From Euclidia mi (lineage: Eukaryota > Arthropoda > Insecta > Lepidoptera > Erebidae): a stretch of DNA of 64,000 nt. Positions 46,201 through 54,749 of the stretch are shown here, piece after piece. The DNA lies in contig OX123209.2 of assembly GCA_944739405.2 (NCBI GenBank), forward strand, positions 6,889,217-6,953,216. Reading direction: 5' to 3'. How positions within the stretch are numbered: position 1 is the stretch's first letter; every line of letters begins with the position of its first letter. The notes below the pieces were generated by a model that saw nothing but the letters and a program-made list of their open reading frames with translations, had not been told where the DNA came from and did not search any database. The position numbers and the translations under genes are program-made.

Positions 46201-49200
46201 TCATCATCAATGTATACCACCGAATGTACACTTAGTTTGCAATAAAGATTTGAATTTGAATTTGAACCTGTGCCTACTTGTCATCACATTAATTTATCGA
46301 TACAATACGTTACAAAAATAATTTAATCAATTTTCTTGTATTTTATATTTAATGGTACTGGAACCGACGAACATTCCGGAATTATTTTATTTTATTTTAT
46401 TTTATTTTATTTATTAGGAATAACAAACAGCAGTATATTAAATATTAGACATATTGCAGTACAGAATAAAAGTAACAAATATACTACTCACGGCGTTATT
46501 CACAGATTACAATAAAAATAGCTAGCTGTGTCTATGCTTTCCGTCAAATCGGCGTCCCCTCTATAAATTCTTATTAAATTTAGGATATGAGCATATAAAT
46601 TGGTCCGATTCTCTTCTGGTACTCTCTCTAATTCGAATGCTATTAACCTTGAAAAAATTTTATTTCGTTCATCCGAAGGTTTATTTTCATATTGTAACTT
46701 CGGTAATGCTTCCGAGGCATAATATATATCATTTCCCAAACGACCAACATACGGCTCGACGTGCGTTTGTGTACCGACTTCAGATTTTTCTTTATACGGC
46801 TCGACGAACGTTTGTGTAGCAGCTTCTCTTTTAGTGTCTTCGGTTTTATCTACACACCGCATCTTTAAAAATCCACTCAGTATGGACGGGGATCCTGGTC
46901 GTTTGGCATACATCTTTTACACCTGAAATCAGACAAATTGATGAGAGACGTACACAACACTTTGTAATTAAAACAAATTTGTTTTAAAAAAAATTCGTGT
47001 TTATTCTTGTCGTACATCAATAGTTAGGTCCAACGCGCAAATGTTCGTTACTTTTCTGACGTTAAAAACTATCATGTATCTGTCTTACATTATACTTTTG
47101 AACTTAGAGGCTAGTCCTAATATTTTGATTGAAAGATAAACGAAAAACATAGGTAATAATAAATCTTTTATACAATTAGAAAATAAATAAATAAAGGAAA
47201 TGATAACAATATAATATTTATAAAATATTCACTGACTTTTATATTTTTTTTAATTTAATTAGATTAATATCAATTAATACATGATAATAGTCAAGATTAT
47301 ACTTACTTGTTGTATTGTAGTCAGTAGGTAACTTAATATACTTGGGTCAAACAGTTGAACTTCGACTATATAATATTTGTAACTTTTTATGTTCCGATAA
47401 AGTTAAAATCCGAAATAACAAATACCATGTACCTATCTTCCCTTAACATCAAACGATAATATTATGGTGAACTGACACTTTTGTTTCAGTATTACCAGCT
47501 TAGATTTTATGAGACTTCAAAAATAATTCCTTACGTAAAATTACTCAAGGGCTAAATATTAACTGAATATAAATAAATATTCATTCAAAGAACAATCGGC
47601 TATTAGAATTGTTAATAAATTATTATAATTTACAAATTATTAAAGTTAACTATTTTTTAATATTCTGATTGATTGATTGATTGATGTGTTTAAATATAAA
47701 TTTTAAGTATATAATAAAAATTATAATTTATTTAATCGTTTAATTAAATAAATTATAATTTCTTTTTATAAAAATTATAGAACAGGGAAAGAACAATAAA
47801 TTTTGCTTGCGTTGCGAGTAGGATAGCTAAAATTTCATAGAACAAACTTTGCTTTGTAATATGACACCATAGTGCCATCCGATGATACACAACCTTATAT
47901 GACATCAGTGATTAGGATTATTTTCCTTTGAAAGGTCATAGCTAGGTTCAATCAACCAATCACGAAAAAAAAGAATTATTAAAATGAGCTTAATAATTGT
48001 TCTTTAAAATAAAATTATCTAGTTAATTTGTTTTTATTACTTATATAATTATTTTTTTACGCAGAGTGTTTTTAATCGTTTTTTTATTTCTTTTAAACTT
48101 AAAATAAAAAAAAAATTTATTATTTTACAGCCGACGATTGCTGATCATCAAGAATTGCCTGAAGATACGCCTTCAACTTCTGGACAAGCTCGTCATAACA
48201 GAAATTGTGAGACAGAGCAAATTTTTGAGTGGACTGCTGAAGGACGTACAACCGAAGTTGCTGCTTTTGAAGAGTTTCCCTGTGGTATACATTTCACCCC
48301 AGCTGAAATTGTTACTGAGTTAGATATGTTTCAGAATTTTATGGACTCTGATTTCGTGTCATTTATTGTTGAAATGACAAACAAATTCCACAATTATTTT
48401 CTTTTAAATGTTGATTTGCGAATGCATTCACGACTACATGCATGGCATGATGTAACTGTCCCAGAAATGTACATATTTTTTGTAATTATGATGCTGATGA
48501 CCAGAAACCGCCATTTATCTATAGAAGAACACTGGTCTACGGATATATTATTGAGTTCTCCTATATTTTCAAAATTGATGTCAAGAAATAGATTTTCTAC
48601 AATTCTTGGTATGTTACATTTTTCCCGACCAAAGGAAGAAAATTCTGTATTGTCCAAAATACAACCATGTATAACTCACGCGAGGGAAAAATTTAAAAAT
48701 GTTATTACACCACATAGAAATGTATGCATTGACGAAAGCATTGTGCCATTCAAGGGTCGCTTATCAATAAAACATTACATGCCGAAAAAAAGAAATCGAT
48801 TTGGAATTAAATTGTTCGTTTTGTGTGATGTAGATTCCGGAGTGATTATAGATTTTATAGTTTATTGCGGTGCAAGTACAGACATAAACGATCCAGCGAA
48901 TTTAGGCGTTGGGGGAGCTGTTGTTTCCACTTTATGGAAAGATTTTTTTGGCTCAAATCGTCATTTATATGTGGACAATTGGTACACAAGCCCATTATTA
49001 TTTAAATATTTACATGATAATAAAATTTATGCTTGCGGCACCGTAAAAAAAATAGAAAAGGTATGCCTAATTTAGGTAGAAAACTAAATTTACATGAAAT
49101 GGAAACTCAGTTTTCTGGTCCCCTTATGGCTTGTAAATGGAAGGACAAGAAATATATATACATGCTAACAACTATACATGATAATAGCATGGAACCATCG

Positions 49201-49716
49201 ACAAGAATCTGTAGAAGTACGGAATTGCCAGTAATCAAGCCTAAAGCCATTTTAGATTATTCAAAAAATATGGGAAGTGTTGACACTGCAGATATGATGC
49301 TATCATCCCTGCAGTGCATAAGAAAAACCATAAAATGGTTCAAAAAACTATTTTTCCATATATTCGATATGCACCTTTTAAATGCATATTATTGTTATAA
49401 AAAGATAAACGGTACCCCAAATTTAAAATTTGCTGAGTTTCAGTTGTGTGTAATTCGGCAAATAATAGAACGTTATCACAATAGCAATGTTTTAGAGAGA
49501 CCCATTAGAAATAGGGAAAGCGCGAGAAATCCCTTGCGTATATTACCAGGTAACTCAAAAGACCATATGCCCACAATCATGACAAAATACCTAAGATGTA
49601 AATCATGTGCAAATGAAAAAAGACGCAAGATGACTCGGTATATGTGCAGCATATGTAATGTAAATTTGTGTGCTGCGCCCTGCTTTAAAAATATCACAGC
49701 TCAGTACAGTAGATAA
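40252..49716 (+). CDS. piggyBac-like transposase, two exons, one frameshift
   Basis: Exon 1 (40252-40359, 36 codons) starts MASAEVFSTEELLRI with the acidic DDEFSDSES stretch and ends at GAG|GTAAGT. Exon 2 starts at 48131 after TTTTACAG and stays in phase (PTIADHQELPEDTP). DDE_Tnp_1_7 features: FTPAEIVTELDMFQNFM, HAWHDVTVPEMYIF, catalytic D in CIDESIVPFKG, D in YVDNWYTSPLLF and D in GSVDTADMML. The C-terminal Cys-rich finger is CKSCANEKRRKMTRYMCSIC, then CAAPCF. The A-run at 49045-49052 has 8 A; one more would join the two halves, and no other defect was found. Length (about 565 aa) is normal. Confidence 0.9.
40782..41999 (+). CDS. LINE-3 reverse transcriptase fragment
   Basis: 405-codon uninterrupted frame. 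The first five codons (MYISV) are host or piggyBac sequence; RT proper starts SQHGFVASRSTSTNL. It has TDISKAFDKMPHSILLHKL, SGAPQGSHLAPILFNIFIND and the catalytic YLYADDLKFA, then the thumb and C-terminal LDRRTRL-like region. The endonuclease and RT fingers are absent. The open frame suggests a fairly recent insertion. Confidence 0.9.
   Translation: MYISVSQHGFVASRSTSTNLVTFTEALIQAVDRGKQYDVIYTDISKAFDKMPHSILLHKLAAYGITGPFLEWFKSYLSEREFYVVVNGFRSATQRIMSGAPQGSHLAPILFNIFINDLPQCFNFSETYLYADDLKFARTIESPKDSDLLQDDLNQLIRWCNNNKMQLNNKKCYHVKFTRKTKYINTEYFINQSKIQEEEIIRDLGVLFDRKITFVPHIDHVIKKASRMLGFILRNTKGFRNSSTKILLYNSLVRSVLEYCSVVWRPHYATHMLRLERVQKRFVWHLAFSEGKCKKLPSYRTRLQHFKVHPLSTRRDLADALFLVKLVQNKIDCPGLLQLIRFRVPSRYPRHAITPLCPPLRRSVLGANSPVPRFCRIVNEYSDLVDIHQDSIGKFVKLFQGQKLL
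40785..42411 (+). mobile_element. LINE-3, 5'-truncated, in piggyBac intron
   Basis: Begins abruptly in RT at about 40790 and ends with a 17-A tail (42395-42411). Jockey/CR1-like, clearly related to LINE-1 by shared RT and C-terminal motifs (KKCYHVKFTRK, LEYCSVVW, LERVQKRF). Confidence 0.85.
42412..42500 (+). repeat. Interspersed repeat tail (GTTTTCGCGTG...TAGGAT type)
   Basis: CGTTCGGTAGTTTTCGCGTG, then AACAAACTTTCGCG and ATATTACTTAGTAGGAT. Same tail as the repeat at 50072-50269 (TTTTTGCGTG, AACTTTCACATTTATAATATTAGTAGGAT). Family known as widespread in moths and butterflies; class unassigned. Confidence 0.6.
42789..42833 (+). repeat. Short conserved repeat fragment
   Basis: CTTCCCGTGGGTGTCGTAAA followed by AGGCGACTAAGGGATAACAC, a very common word in lepidopteran interspersed repeats; here directly upstream of a SINE. 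Confidence 0.5.
42882..43148 (+). repeat. tRNA-derived SINE, family A, full-length
   Basis: Starts GACTGCCTCGTTGGTCTCGC, intact B box GGTTCGATTCC, body CTCGCCCCTTATTACGTGGG, end CCCCTTCGGGGATAAAAGGC and a (TATG)n tail. The most complete of the three copies, sitting inside the piggyBac. Confidence 0.9.
43348..43415 (+). repeat. 34-bp tandem duplication in MITE core
   Basis: CCAGCAAGCTGGCAAACTCG... at 43348-43381 and CCAGCGAGCCGGCAAACTTG... at 43382-43415; both end GCGTCGAAGCTCATG. Three differences. Confidence 0.85.
43503..46265 (+). mobile_element. LINE-4, 5'-truncated, inside MITE arm
   Basis: Starts in mid ORF2, ends after AATAAAGATTTGAATTTGAA, a simple-repeat LINE tail. It is bounded on both sides by the broken MITE arm, so its limits are well fixed. 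A GAA trinucleotide lies at both junctions. Confidence 0.85.
43530..45508 (+). pseudogene. LINE-4 reverse transcriptase
   Basis: 43530-44435 reads LTSGLKKSCKHKR, YEYIRQMKNSDNKIKTMW-like linker, IKCPKKVANTFNDYFATVG, SYGIDEIPPILLKKC, NYRPIALLPTFSKIFEKAM and LLLDMSKAYDKVLYDI. A frameshift at about 44425 moves to 44435-45508 (GCGVRGPAYSWFKSYLSNRT, IPQGSVLGCILFLIYINDLP and the catalytic LFADDVSILI, then a full C-terminal domain ending VSEYLSNQ). Jockey-group RT, distinct from LINE-1/3 and closer in style to LINE-2. A single frameshift is the only defect seen. Confidence 0.85.
46382..46415 (+). repeat. (ATTTT)n microsatellite
   Basis: About six uninterrupted units of TTTTA in the sequence following the MITE. 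Confidence 0.9.
46500..46913 (-). CDS. BESS-like helical protein, unrecognised
   Basis: 137 codons, MYAKRPGSPSILSGFLKMRC to IDTASYFYCNL. It has a tandem internal repeat (TQTFVEPYKEKSEVG / TQTHVEPYVGRLGN) and a C-terminal amphipathic pair (NKIFSRLIAFELERVPEENR, NLYAHILNLIRIYRG). The latter resembles the BESS/MADF partner C-terminus (compare DEFDEIGKYVAFEL in the minus-strand relic at 62300-62640). An acceptor-like TTTCAG lies just upstream (about 46923), so this may be the last exon of a gene whose start is lost. It lies within the piggyBac interior. Function unknown; a transposon accessory protein is the best guess. Confidence 0.45.
   Translation of the reverse strand: MYAKRPGSPSILSGFLKMRCVDKTEDTKREAATQTFVEPYKEKSEVGTQTHVEPYVGRLGNDIYYASEALPKLQYENKPSDERNKIFSRLIAFELERVPEENRTNLYAHILNLIRIYRGDADLTESIDTASYFYCNL
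46924..48130. other. No gene recognised (piggyBac intron 3' part)
   Basis: Strongly AT-rich, with a (GATT)n run at about 47665-47684 and an inverted TAAATTATAATTT/AAATTATAATTTA pair near 47720-47760. It ends in the polypyrimidine tract and CAG acceptor of transposase exon 2 (48130). Confidence 0.6.
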
Positions 49717-49788
49717 TTAGAAAATATTTTTGTAGGTTACTGTTAACATTAGAGATTTTTTTATTGATATTATATTTAAATTTTATAA

Positions 49789-50318
49789 TTCCAAGACTGT
49801 TAATGCGTATAATGATTATGTACAATTGTTGATTTTTTATATATTTTCGAGTTTCATGCGACATTTTCAAATACAAGGCTGTTAATGAGCATAATGATTA
49901 TATACAATGTTGATTTTTTACATTTTTAAGTTTCCTGTGACATTTTACAAATACAAGGCTGTTAATTAACATAATAATTATATACAATTGTTGATTTTTT
50001 ATATTTTAAGTTTCATGTGACATTTTACAAATACAAGGCTGTTAATGAACGTAATAATTATATACTTACGACTAGCTGCTGTCCGCAGCTTCGCTCACGT
50101 GGTAGGTATGTTGATAAAAAGTTAAAAGTTGCCTATGTGTAAATCCAGGGTATCACATATCTACATACCAAATTTCAACCAAATCGGTCCAGCCGTTTTT
50201 GCGTGAAAGAATAACAAACATACATCCATACATTCTGACAAACTTTCACATTTATAATATTAGTAGGATTGTTGATATTTTATATTTTTAAGTTTCATGT
50301 GACATTTTACAATTACAA
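49789..50318 (+). repeat. 80-bp minisatellite, interrupted
   Basis: Units with ATACAAGGCTGTTAATGA...TTTTTAAGTTTCATGTGACA start at about 49791 (partial), 49871, 49951 and 50031: an exact 80-bp period. The fourth unit is broken at about 50072 by another repeat and resumes at about 50270 with GTTGATATTTTATATTTTTA. Confidence 0.9.
50072..50269 (+). repeat. Interspersed repeat (CTAGCTG...TTAGTAGGAT family)
   Basis: Starts GACTAGCTGCTGTCCGCAGC TTCGCTCACG, middle CATACCAAATTTCAACCAAA, end ATTTATAATATTAGTAGGAT. A ubiquitous lepidopteran repeat. It sits inside the fourth minisatellite unit, so it inserted after the array formed. Its tail matches 42412-42500. Confidence 0.75.
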
Positions 50319-50439
50319 TTTAACTATTTTAAGACTAAGAAAATGTATAAATATCGCTAAAAATCTGTACCTATTTCGCAGTTTTCAAAATGTCCTACAA
50401 TTTACCTACTAAGTCTAATTAGTGCTTTTATTAAAATAT

Positions 50440-50472
50440 TTCTATGATACAAATTGTATTTGTATCATAGAA
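50440..50472. repeat. Perfect 15-bp hairpin
   Basis: TTCTATGATACAAAT, loop TGT, ATTTGTATCATAGAA. No gene context; may be the heart of a small MITE. Confidence 0.85.
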
Positions 50473-51410
50473 TTTATATATTTATATATTATATTGTGTC
50501 CCTATGTCATATTATCAAAATATGGTAATTGATCTAAGTAGGTACCCACATATAATTAATATTTATAAACATAATTCAAGGATTAAAGTAAATGATTGGA
50601 AAATAAATATGTAGTTTTAATGCCATTACCTTTATTTAATTATAATAGTTGTTTGGATGATGAAAATAAAATACTGATTACGAATTATTTTTTATTATAA
50701 AATGAATAGACCTAAAAGTAGCTTAGTTAAACCGCTATAACACCGGCTATTTAACAGGAAAAGTCCTGTGAATCTATCCGAAGATTAGCAGTTACAGACT
50801 GGAAAAAAGAAGTCGTTTTACCATGTGTTATTGATACTTTCTTTGTTTTTTTTTTGTAAATACCTAGTTATTATTTTGATATTACAACTAAACACTTCAC
50901 AATGATACCTAGTTCATATAAACTCGATAAGTTATAATATACAGCTACATCCCTAATCAGAAGCGAGAGATTATAAAAAAAGGATGGTTGCCCGCGCCAT
51001 TGGCATGTATACATGTCAACTGATAGAGAATAGTGCTGGAACTTGCTGCATTTTTATATGTATTTTTGTATCTTAAAAGGTTGATTTTTTATTGATAGTT
51101 GCTATAAATTTGGTCTTAATTTTATTACAGTAGGAGATGAGGTTAAATAAATACTCTTTTTGTGTTATAAATTATGTGTATTCAAAAATTTCAGACGAAA
51201 TTTATAACTCACTTATGTTTATCGATAAAGTTTTGGACTCCCTAGTATTTTCAAGGTTATTTCATTGAATTTGTGGCTTGGTGTGGAGGGCACGGCAAAG
51301 AGATTTTGCTCTGGCGGTCAAAAGGTTAAGACTGAGCTTCAGATTTGCATTTTTCAATCTATTGAGTACACTTTCTAGCTTCGTGAGATGATCATCGAAG
51401 TCTCGGCCCA

Positions 51411-51487
51411 CTCGGTGTTTCCTTCCAATCCCACTTCTGACACCAATTGTTACGGACGGGGTAACGGGATTGGAAGGAAACACCGAG
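51411..51487. repeat. 22-bp perfect inverted repeat around a primer-binding site
   Basis: Arms 51411-51432 and 51466-51487 (core GGTGTTTCCTTCCAATCCC and its complement) are separated by 33 nt that contain the LTR end (TGTTACGG, 51448) and the sequence complementary to TGGTGTCAGAAGTGGG (51430-51445), a tRNA-Leu-like primer-binding site read on the minus strand. Confidence 0.85.
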
Positions 51488-52033
51488 TAGCACTGATGAC
51501 ACCTTATTCGACTTCACACACGACGCGCCGTTTAATTTCGACGCGGACAGCACCAACACAAGCGTCTTTTGCAGTGCACTTTTCACTGCACTTCACTGCA
51601 CTTCTTCACTGCACTTTACTGCACTATACTTTCACTTTTACTTTATTTTACTACTTCTTCTTTCTTCCTTTTCTTCTTCACTTTACCACTTTTCAACTTA
51701 AACTGGCGCTTAGCGCGTCTACACCGCCTTATATACCCCTAAGAATGTTCTAGATCTACTAATTTCTGTTTTTTCGTTATTCAATTGTTTTTCCATCTCC
51801 TGTCTCTTTTTAACCCTTCCATTCCTTCTTGAAGTTTCTAGAATTTTCTAATCTTTATTCGAAATATTTAAATTTGTGTTTCCATCTCCTGTCTCTTTTT
51901 AACCTTTCCATTCCTTCCTGAAGTTTCTAGAATTTTCTAATTTTTACTCGAAATATTTAAATAATCTTTTAAATATTTGCCAAATATTTATAAACATTTT
52001 CCAAATTTCATAAAAACCATAATCCACATAACA
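51448..52033 (-). repeat. Gypsy LTR (5' LTR type)
   Basis: 586 bp with ends TGTTATG...CGTAACA on the minus strand. A TATA box, GGGGTATATAAGGC, is at about 51728-51741, and a primer-binding site follows two bases beyond the end, marking it as a 5' LTR. A diverged 89-bp direct duplication lies in U3 (51790-51963). Directly downstream comes the gypsy-C RT fragment with all of gag, protease and early RT missing. Confidence 0.75.
51790..51963 (+). repeat. 89-bp direct duplication in LTR U3
   Basis: TTCCATCTCCTGTCTCTTTT ... CTCGAAATATTTAAAT-type units start at 51791 and 51880 with few differences. Confidence 0.85.
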
Positions 52034-52036
52034 GTT

Positions 52037-52104
52037 ATGACGGGGATTTGAACCCACGCCTTCAGAACGTGAACGGAATGTGTTATCCGCACGGCCATCG
52101 CCTT
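52037..52104 (-). repeat. tRNA-like sequence, possible SINE head
   Basis: The minus strand has an A-box-like GCGATGGCCGTGCGGATAAC and a B box GGGTTCAAATCCC, spaced as in a long-variable-arm tRNA. The acceptor stem does not pair, so it is not a working tRNA. Confidence 0.45.
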
Positions 52105-52105
52105 G

Positions 52106-52711
52106 TTGTCAATGACTGGTGAATTTGGCGAACACTTGACAGAGTGTATACGTCATCGAACTAAAAACTCATTTCCAAATAATAAAATAGTCTTCAAACC
52201 TCTTTGCTAATAAATTATTGTGTTTGATGACCGGATAGTTTGTCGTGTAGACGTCAGAAGTCCTTGGCAACGGTAGTGATGACAGCTTGGCATGACACCG
52301 GCCGTCACAGTATGCTATAACAACTTCTTGGTCACCCTTCCTCTGTGACAGCACGCCGCCAATTCCGGTGTTACTGGCATCTGTGTCAACTATGAATTCA
52401 TGCTCATTGTCAGGGTAGCCTAGAATAGGTGCAGTACACAGATGTTCCTTGAGCTTCTAGAATGCAACGTCACAGCTCTCATTCCAACAGAACTGCACTC
52501 TGTCTTCGGTGAGCTTATGAAGAGGTCGAGCAATGTCAGCAAAGTTCTTCACAAACCGTCGATAGTAGGAGCATAATCCGAGGAATGCTCTGACCTGAGT
52601 TTTGTTCTCTGGAACTGGCCATTCCTTCACGGCAATGATCTTATCCGGGTCAGTTTGAATACCGTTCTCCGAGACCACATGTCCTATCAGCTTGACCTCC
52701 TTCTTATTGAA
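52106..52711 (-). pseudogene. Gypsy-D fragment: RT end, RNase H start and LTR start
   Basis: From 52711 the minus strand reads NKKEVKLIGHVVSENGIQTD, EWPVPENKTQVRAFLGLCSY and IARPLHKLTE. After an in-frame TAG (about 52457) it continues YPDNEHEFIVDTDASNTGIG and VLSQRKGDQEVVIAYC. There it jumps directly to TGTGACGGCCGGTGTCATGC (about 52316), which looks like an LTR start, so the rest of RNase H and the integrase are deleted. The 5' side is cut by LINE-5. Confidence 0.75.
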
Positions 52712-54741
52712 AACGCTGGAGAGACTTACGGACCGATACCTCCGTGAGGGCGCATTACTGCGCAATCCACTACACCCACATCAACACGCCTACAGAAGGG
52801 GCAAGGGGCAGGTCAACTGAATCGGCGCTGCATTCCGTTGTGGGAACCATTGAAACAGCGCTTACCAACAAGTTAATGACACTGGGGGCCTTCATTGACA
52901 TAGAAGGTGCCTTCGACAAAACTAAGTTCAACAGTATCAGCCGGGCCCTCGAAAAGTTCGGAGTTGAGCAAACCCTTAGTGGCTGGATTGATCAACTGCT
53001 GAAACAGAGGGCAATACAATTCACGGTAAACTCCACCACAAGGGGCATAGTTGCAAAAGGCTGCCCTCAGGGAGGTGTACTCTCAGCCCTGTTGTGGAAC
53101 ATTGTGGTGGACGATCTGTTACGGAACTTAAAGGACAGACGATTCTTCACGGTCGGCTATGCAGACGACATCACCATCCTGATCAAAGGTGACTCGGAAG
53201 ACACGATCCGAAATCGGATGCAAGCAGCCATCAGAATCATGGAGGAATGGTGCAATCAACATGAACTGACGCTTAACCCCAACAAAACGAAGCTAGTACT
53301 TTTCACCAACAAAAGGAAAACCCATATGTGCAAAACACCAAAACACTTTGGAACGGAGCTTACCCTATCGAATGAAGTCAAGTACTTGGGCGTAATACTT
53401 GACCATAAGCTAAACTGGGGCAAGCACATCAGTACAAAAACAACAAAAGCATGCACAATCTTCTGGCAATGTCGGAGAATCATAGGCAAAAAATGGGGTC
53501 TCAAACCATCAATTACCCTCTGTATCTACACTGCCATTATACACCCCATGCTTACATATGGTGCAATATTGTCGTGGCCACGCACGCAACTAAGCACAAT
53601 CACAAAAAAGCTACAGAGCCTTCAACGCCTAGCCTGCTTGGCCACAACAGGCTGCATGAAGAGCACCCCAACAGCCGCCTCGGAGATACTACTGGACCTA
53701 AGACCGCTGCACCTAATGATCCAGCAGGAAGCTGGCGCTGCAGCAATCCGTCTAGACAAGCTCGGGCTATGGAGAAAGGATGATCGAATTACTCACGCAC
53801 GCCTAAAAGGGACCTTAACCAAAGAGATCCCGATGCTAGAGGCCGCTTGCGATCTCATCCCTAAAACTTTTGTCTTTGACAAAAAATATCGCATCCAATT
53901 GTAGGAGGAGCACAAAGACAGCTCTGGTATACACGAAGTCAGAGTATACACAGACGGCTCAAAAACTAAGTATGGGACGGGTGCGGGCGTATTCTCCCAT
54001 GACTTAAATATCAACATCTCAACATCCCTTGGCACCCATAACACCATATTCTAAGCCGAGTGTGTTGGGATAACAAGAGCCGCAACAGCAATCGCGTCTA
54101 GGAACGTAAGTGACCTGGCTATACGCATTATCACGGACAGTGCCTCTGTACTACAAGCTCTCGGCAGCAACTGCTTTAACAGCGGCCTCATCATGGAATG
54201 CCACCTAGAGCTGCAAAAGATTGCAGAGAAGAATCAGGTTACGCTGCAATGGATTAAAGGCCAGCAACTCCGCAGGCAATGACGCCGCAGACCAACTGGC
54301 ACGGCAAGGATCGGACACAATGATAATGGGACCCGAGCCGATTGTACCGATACCAGCAAGCCAAATCAAAACGTGGCTACGCGAGAGAACCGCACATGAA
54401 CACGAAAAACAGTGGGCAAACATAAAAGAATGCAGACAAACAAAAGATGCTATCCCCTGCTTGAACAAGCGACTCTCACACAAGCTGCTGCATTCTAATA
54501 GGAAAACACTAAAGCATCTGACGGGCATAATAACCGGCCACTGTCCACTCAACAAGCACCTATTCAACATAGGCGTTACGGACAGCCCACTGTGCAGGGG
54601 CTGCATGGAAACCGAAGAAACACCCGCTCACGTCATTCTGCACTGTGCAAGTGTGAGCGATCAACGGGCAAAGCTGCTGAACAACCCCAGAACCATGAGT
54701 GAAGCTTTAAACGACACCAGCCAACTAATGGCTTTCTGGAA
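52712..54741 (+). pseudogene. LINE-5 reverse transcriptase and RNase H
   Basis: RT: LERLTDRYLREGALLRNPLH, QHAYRRGK, a frameshift near 52800, GRSTESALHSVVGTIE, LGAFIDIEGAFDKTKF, KGCPQGGVLSALLWNIVVDD and the catalytic VGYADDITIL; open to 53904. After a stop the RNase H domain follows (VRVYTDGSKTKYGTGAGVF, AECVGITRA, IITDSASVLQAL, then NSAGNDAADQLARQG), broken by a stop at about 54053 and a frameshift near 54265. The end has CRGCMETEETPAHVILHC, the Cys-His motif of this group. RT plus RNase H without integrase indicates the I superfamily (I, R1, LOA or similar). The frame would finish at WKELRWYE beyond the hAT insertion. Confidence 0.85.
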
Positions 54742-54749
54742 GGAACTAA

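Larger units (their letters stand above)
43286..46302. mobile_element. Foldback MITE, right arm split by LINE-4
   Basis: The left arm is continuous: TATCGATAAATTAATGTGAT..., GGCACAGGTTCCTACAT, GCAGGCCGCTGGCCAGCAAG (43286-43358). The right arm is its complement in two pieces: GCTTGCTGGCCAGCGGCCTG...GTAGGAA ending at 43502, and CCTGTGCC...TTTATCGATA at 46266-46302. Everything between (43503-46265) is LINE-4. The core between the arms contains two 34-bp tandem copies (43348-43381, 43382-43415). Confidence 0.85.
39568..51325 (+). mobile_element. piggyBac-type transposon carrying other repeats
   Basis: Flanked by TTAA (39564-39567 and 51326-51329). Termini are inverted: CCTTTTGAACGCCA on the left and CCTTTTGACCGCCA on the right (complement). 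The transposase has two exons (40252-40359, 48131-49716). The intervening 7.8 kb, read as an intron, has received a LINE, a SINE, a foldback MITE with its own LINE, and a BESS-like ORF. Subterminal copies of CGCCAWTGGCATGTAT occur near both ends. Confidence 0.93.
37438..51410 (-). mobile_element. Gypsy-C, split by piggyBac
   Basis: Minus order: a piece of RT (51410-51330), the piggyBac insertion, then the rest of RT, RNase H, integrase and 3' LTR (39563-37438). Removing the piggyBac and one TTAA restores the RT frame across the joint (NLKLSL to KKCSFFKRQ). Gag, protease and most of RT upstream of GRDFDDHL are missing, as is the integrase zinc finger, so it was already a deleted copy. Confidence 0.9.
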
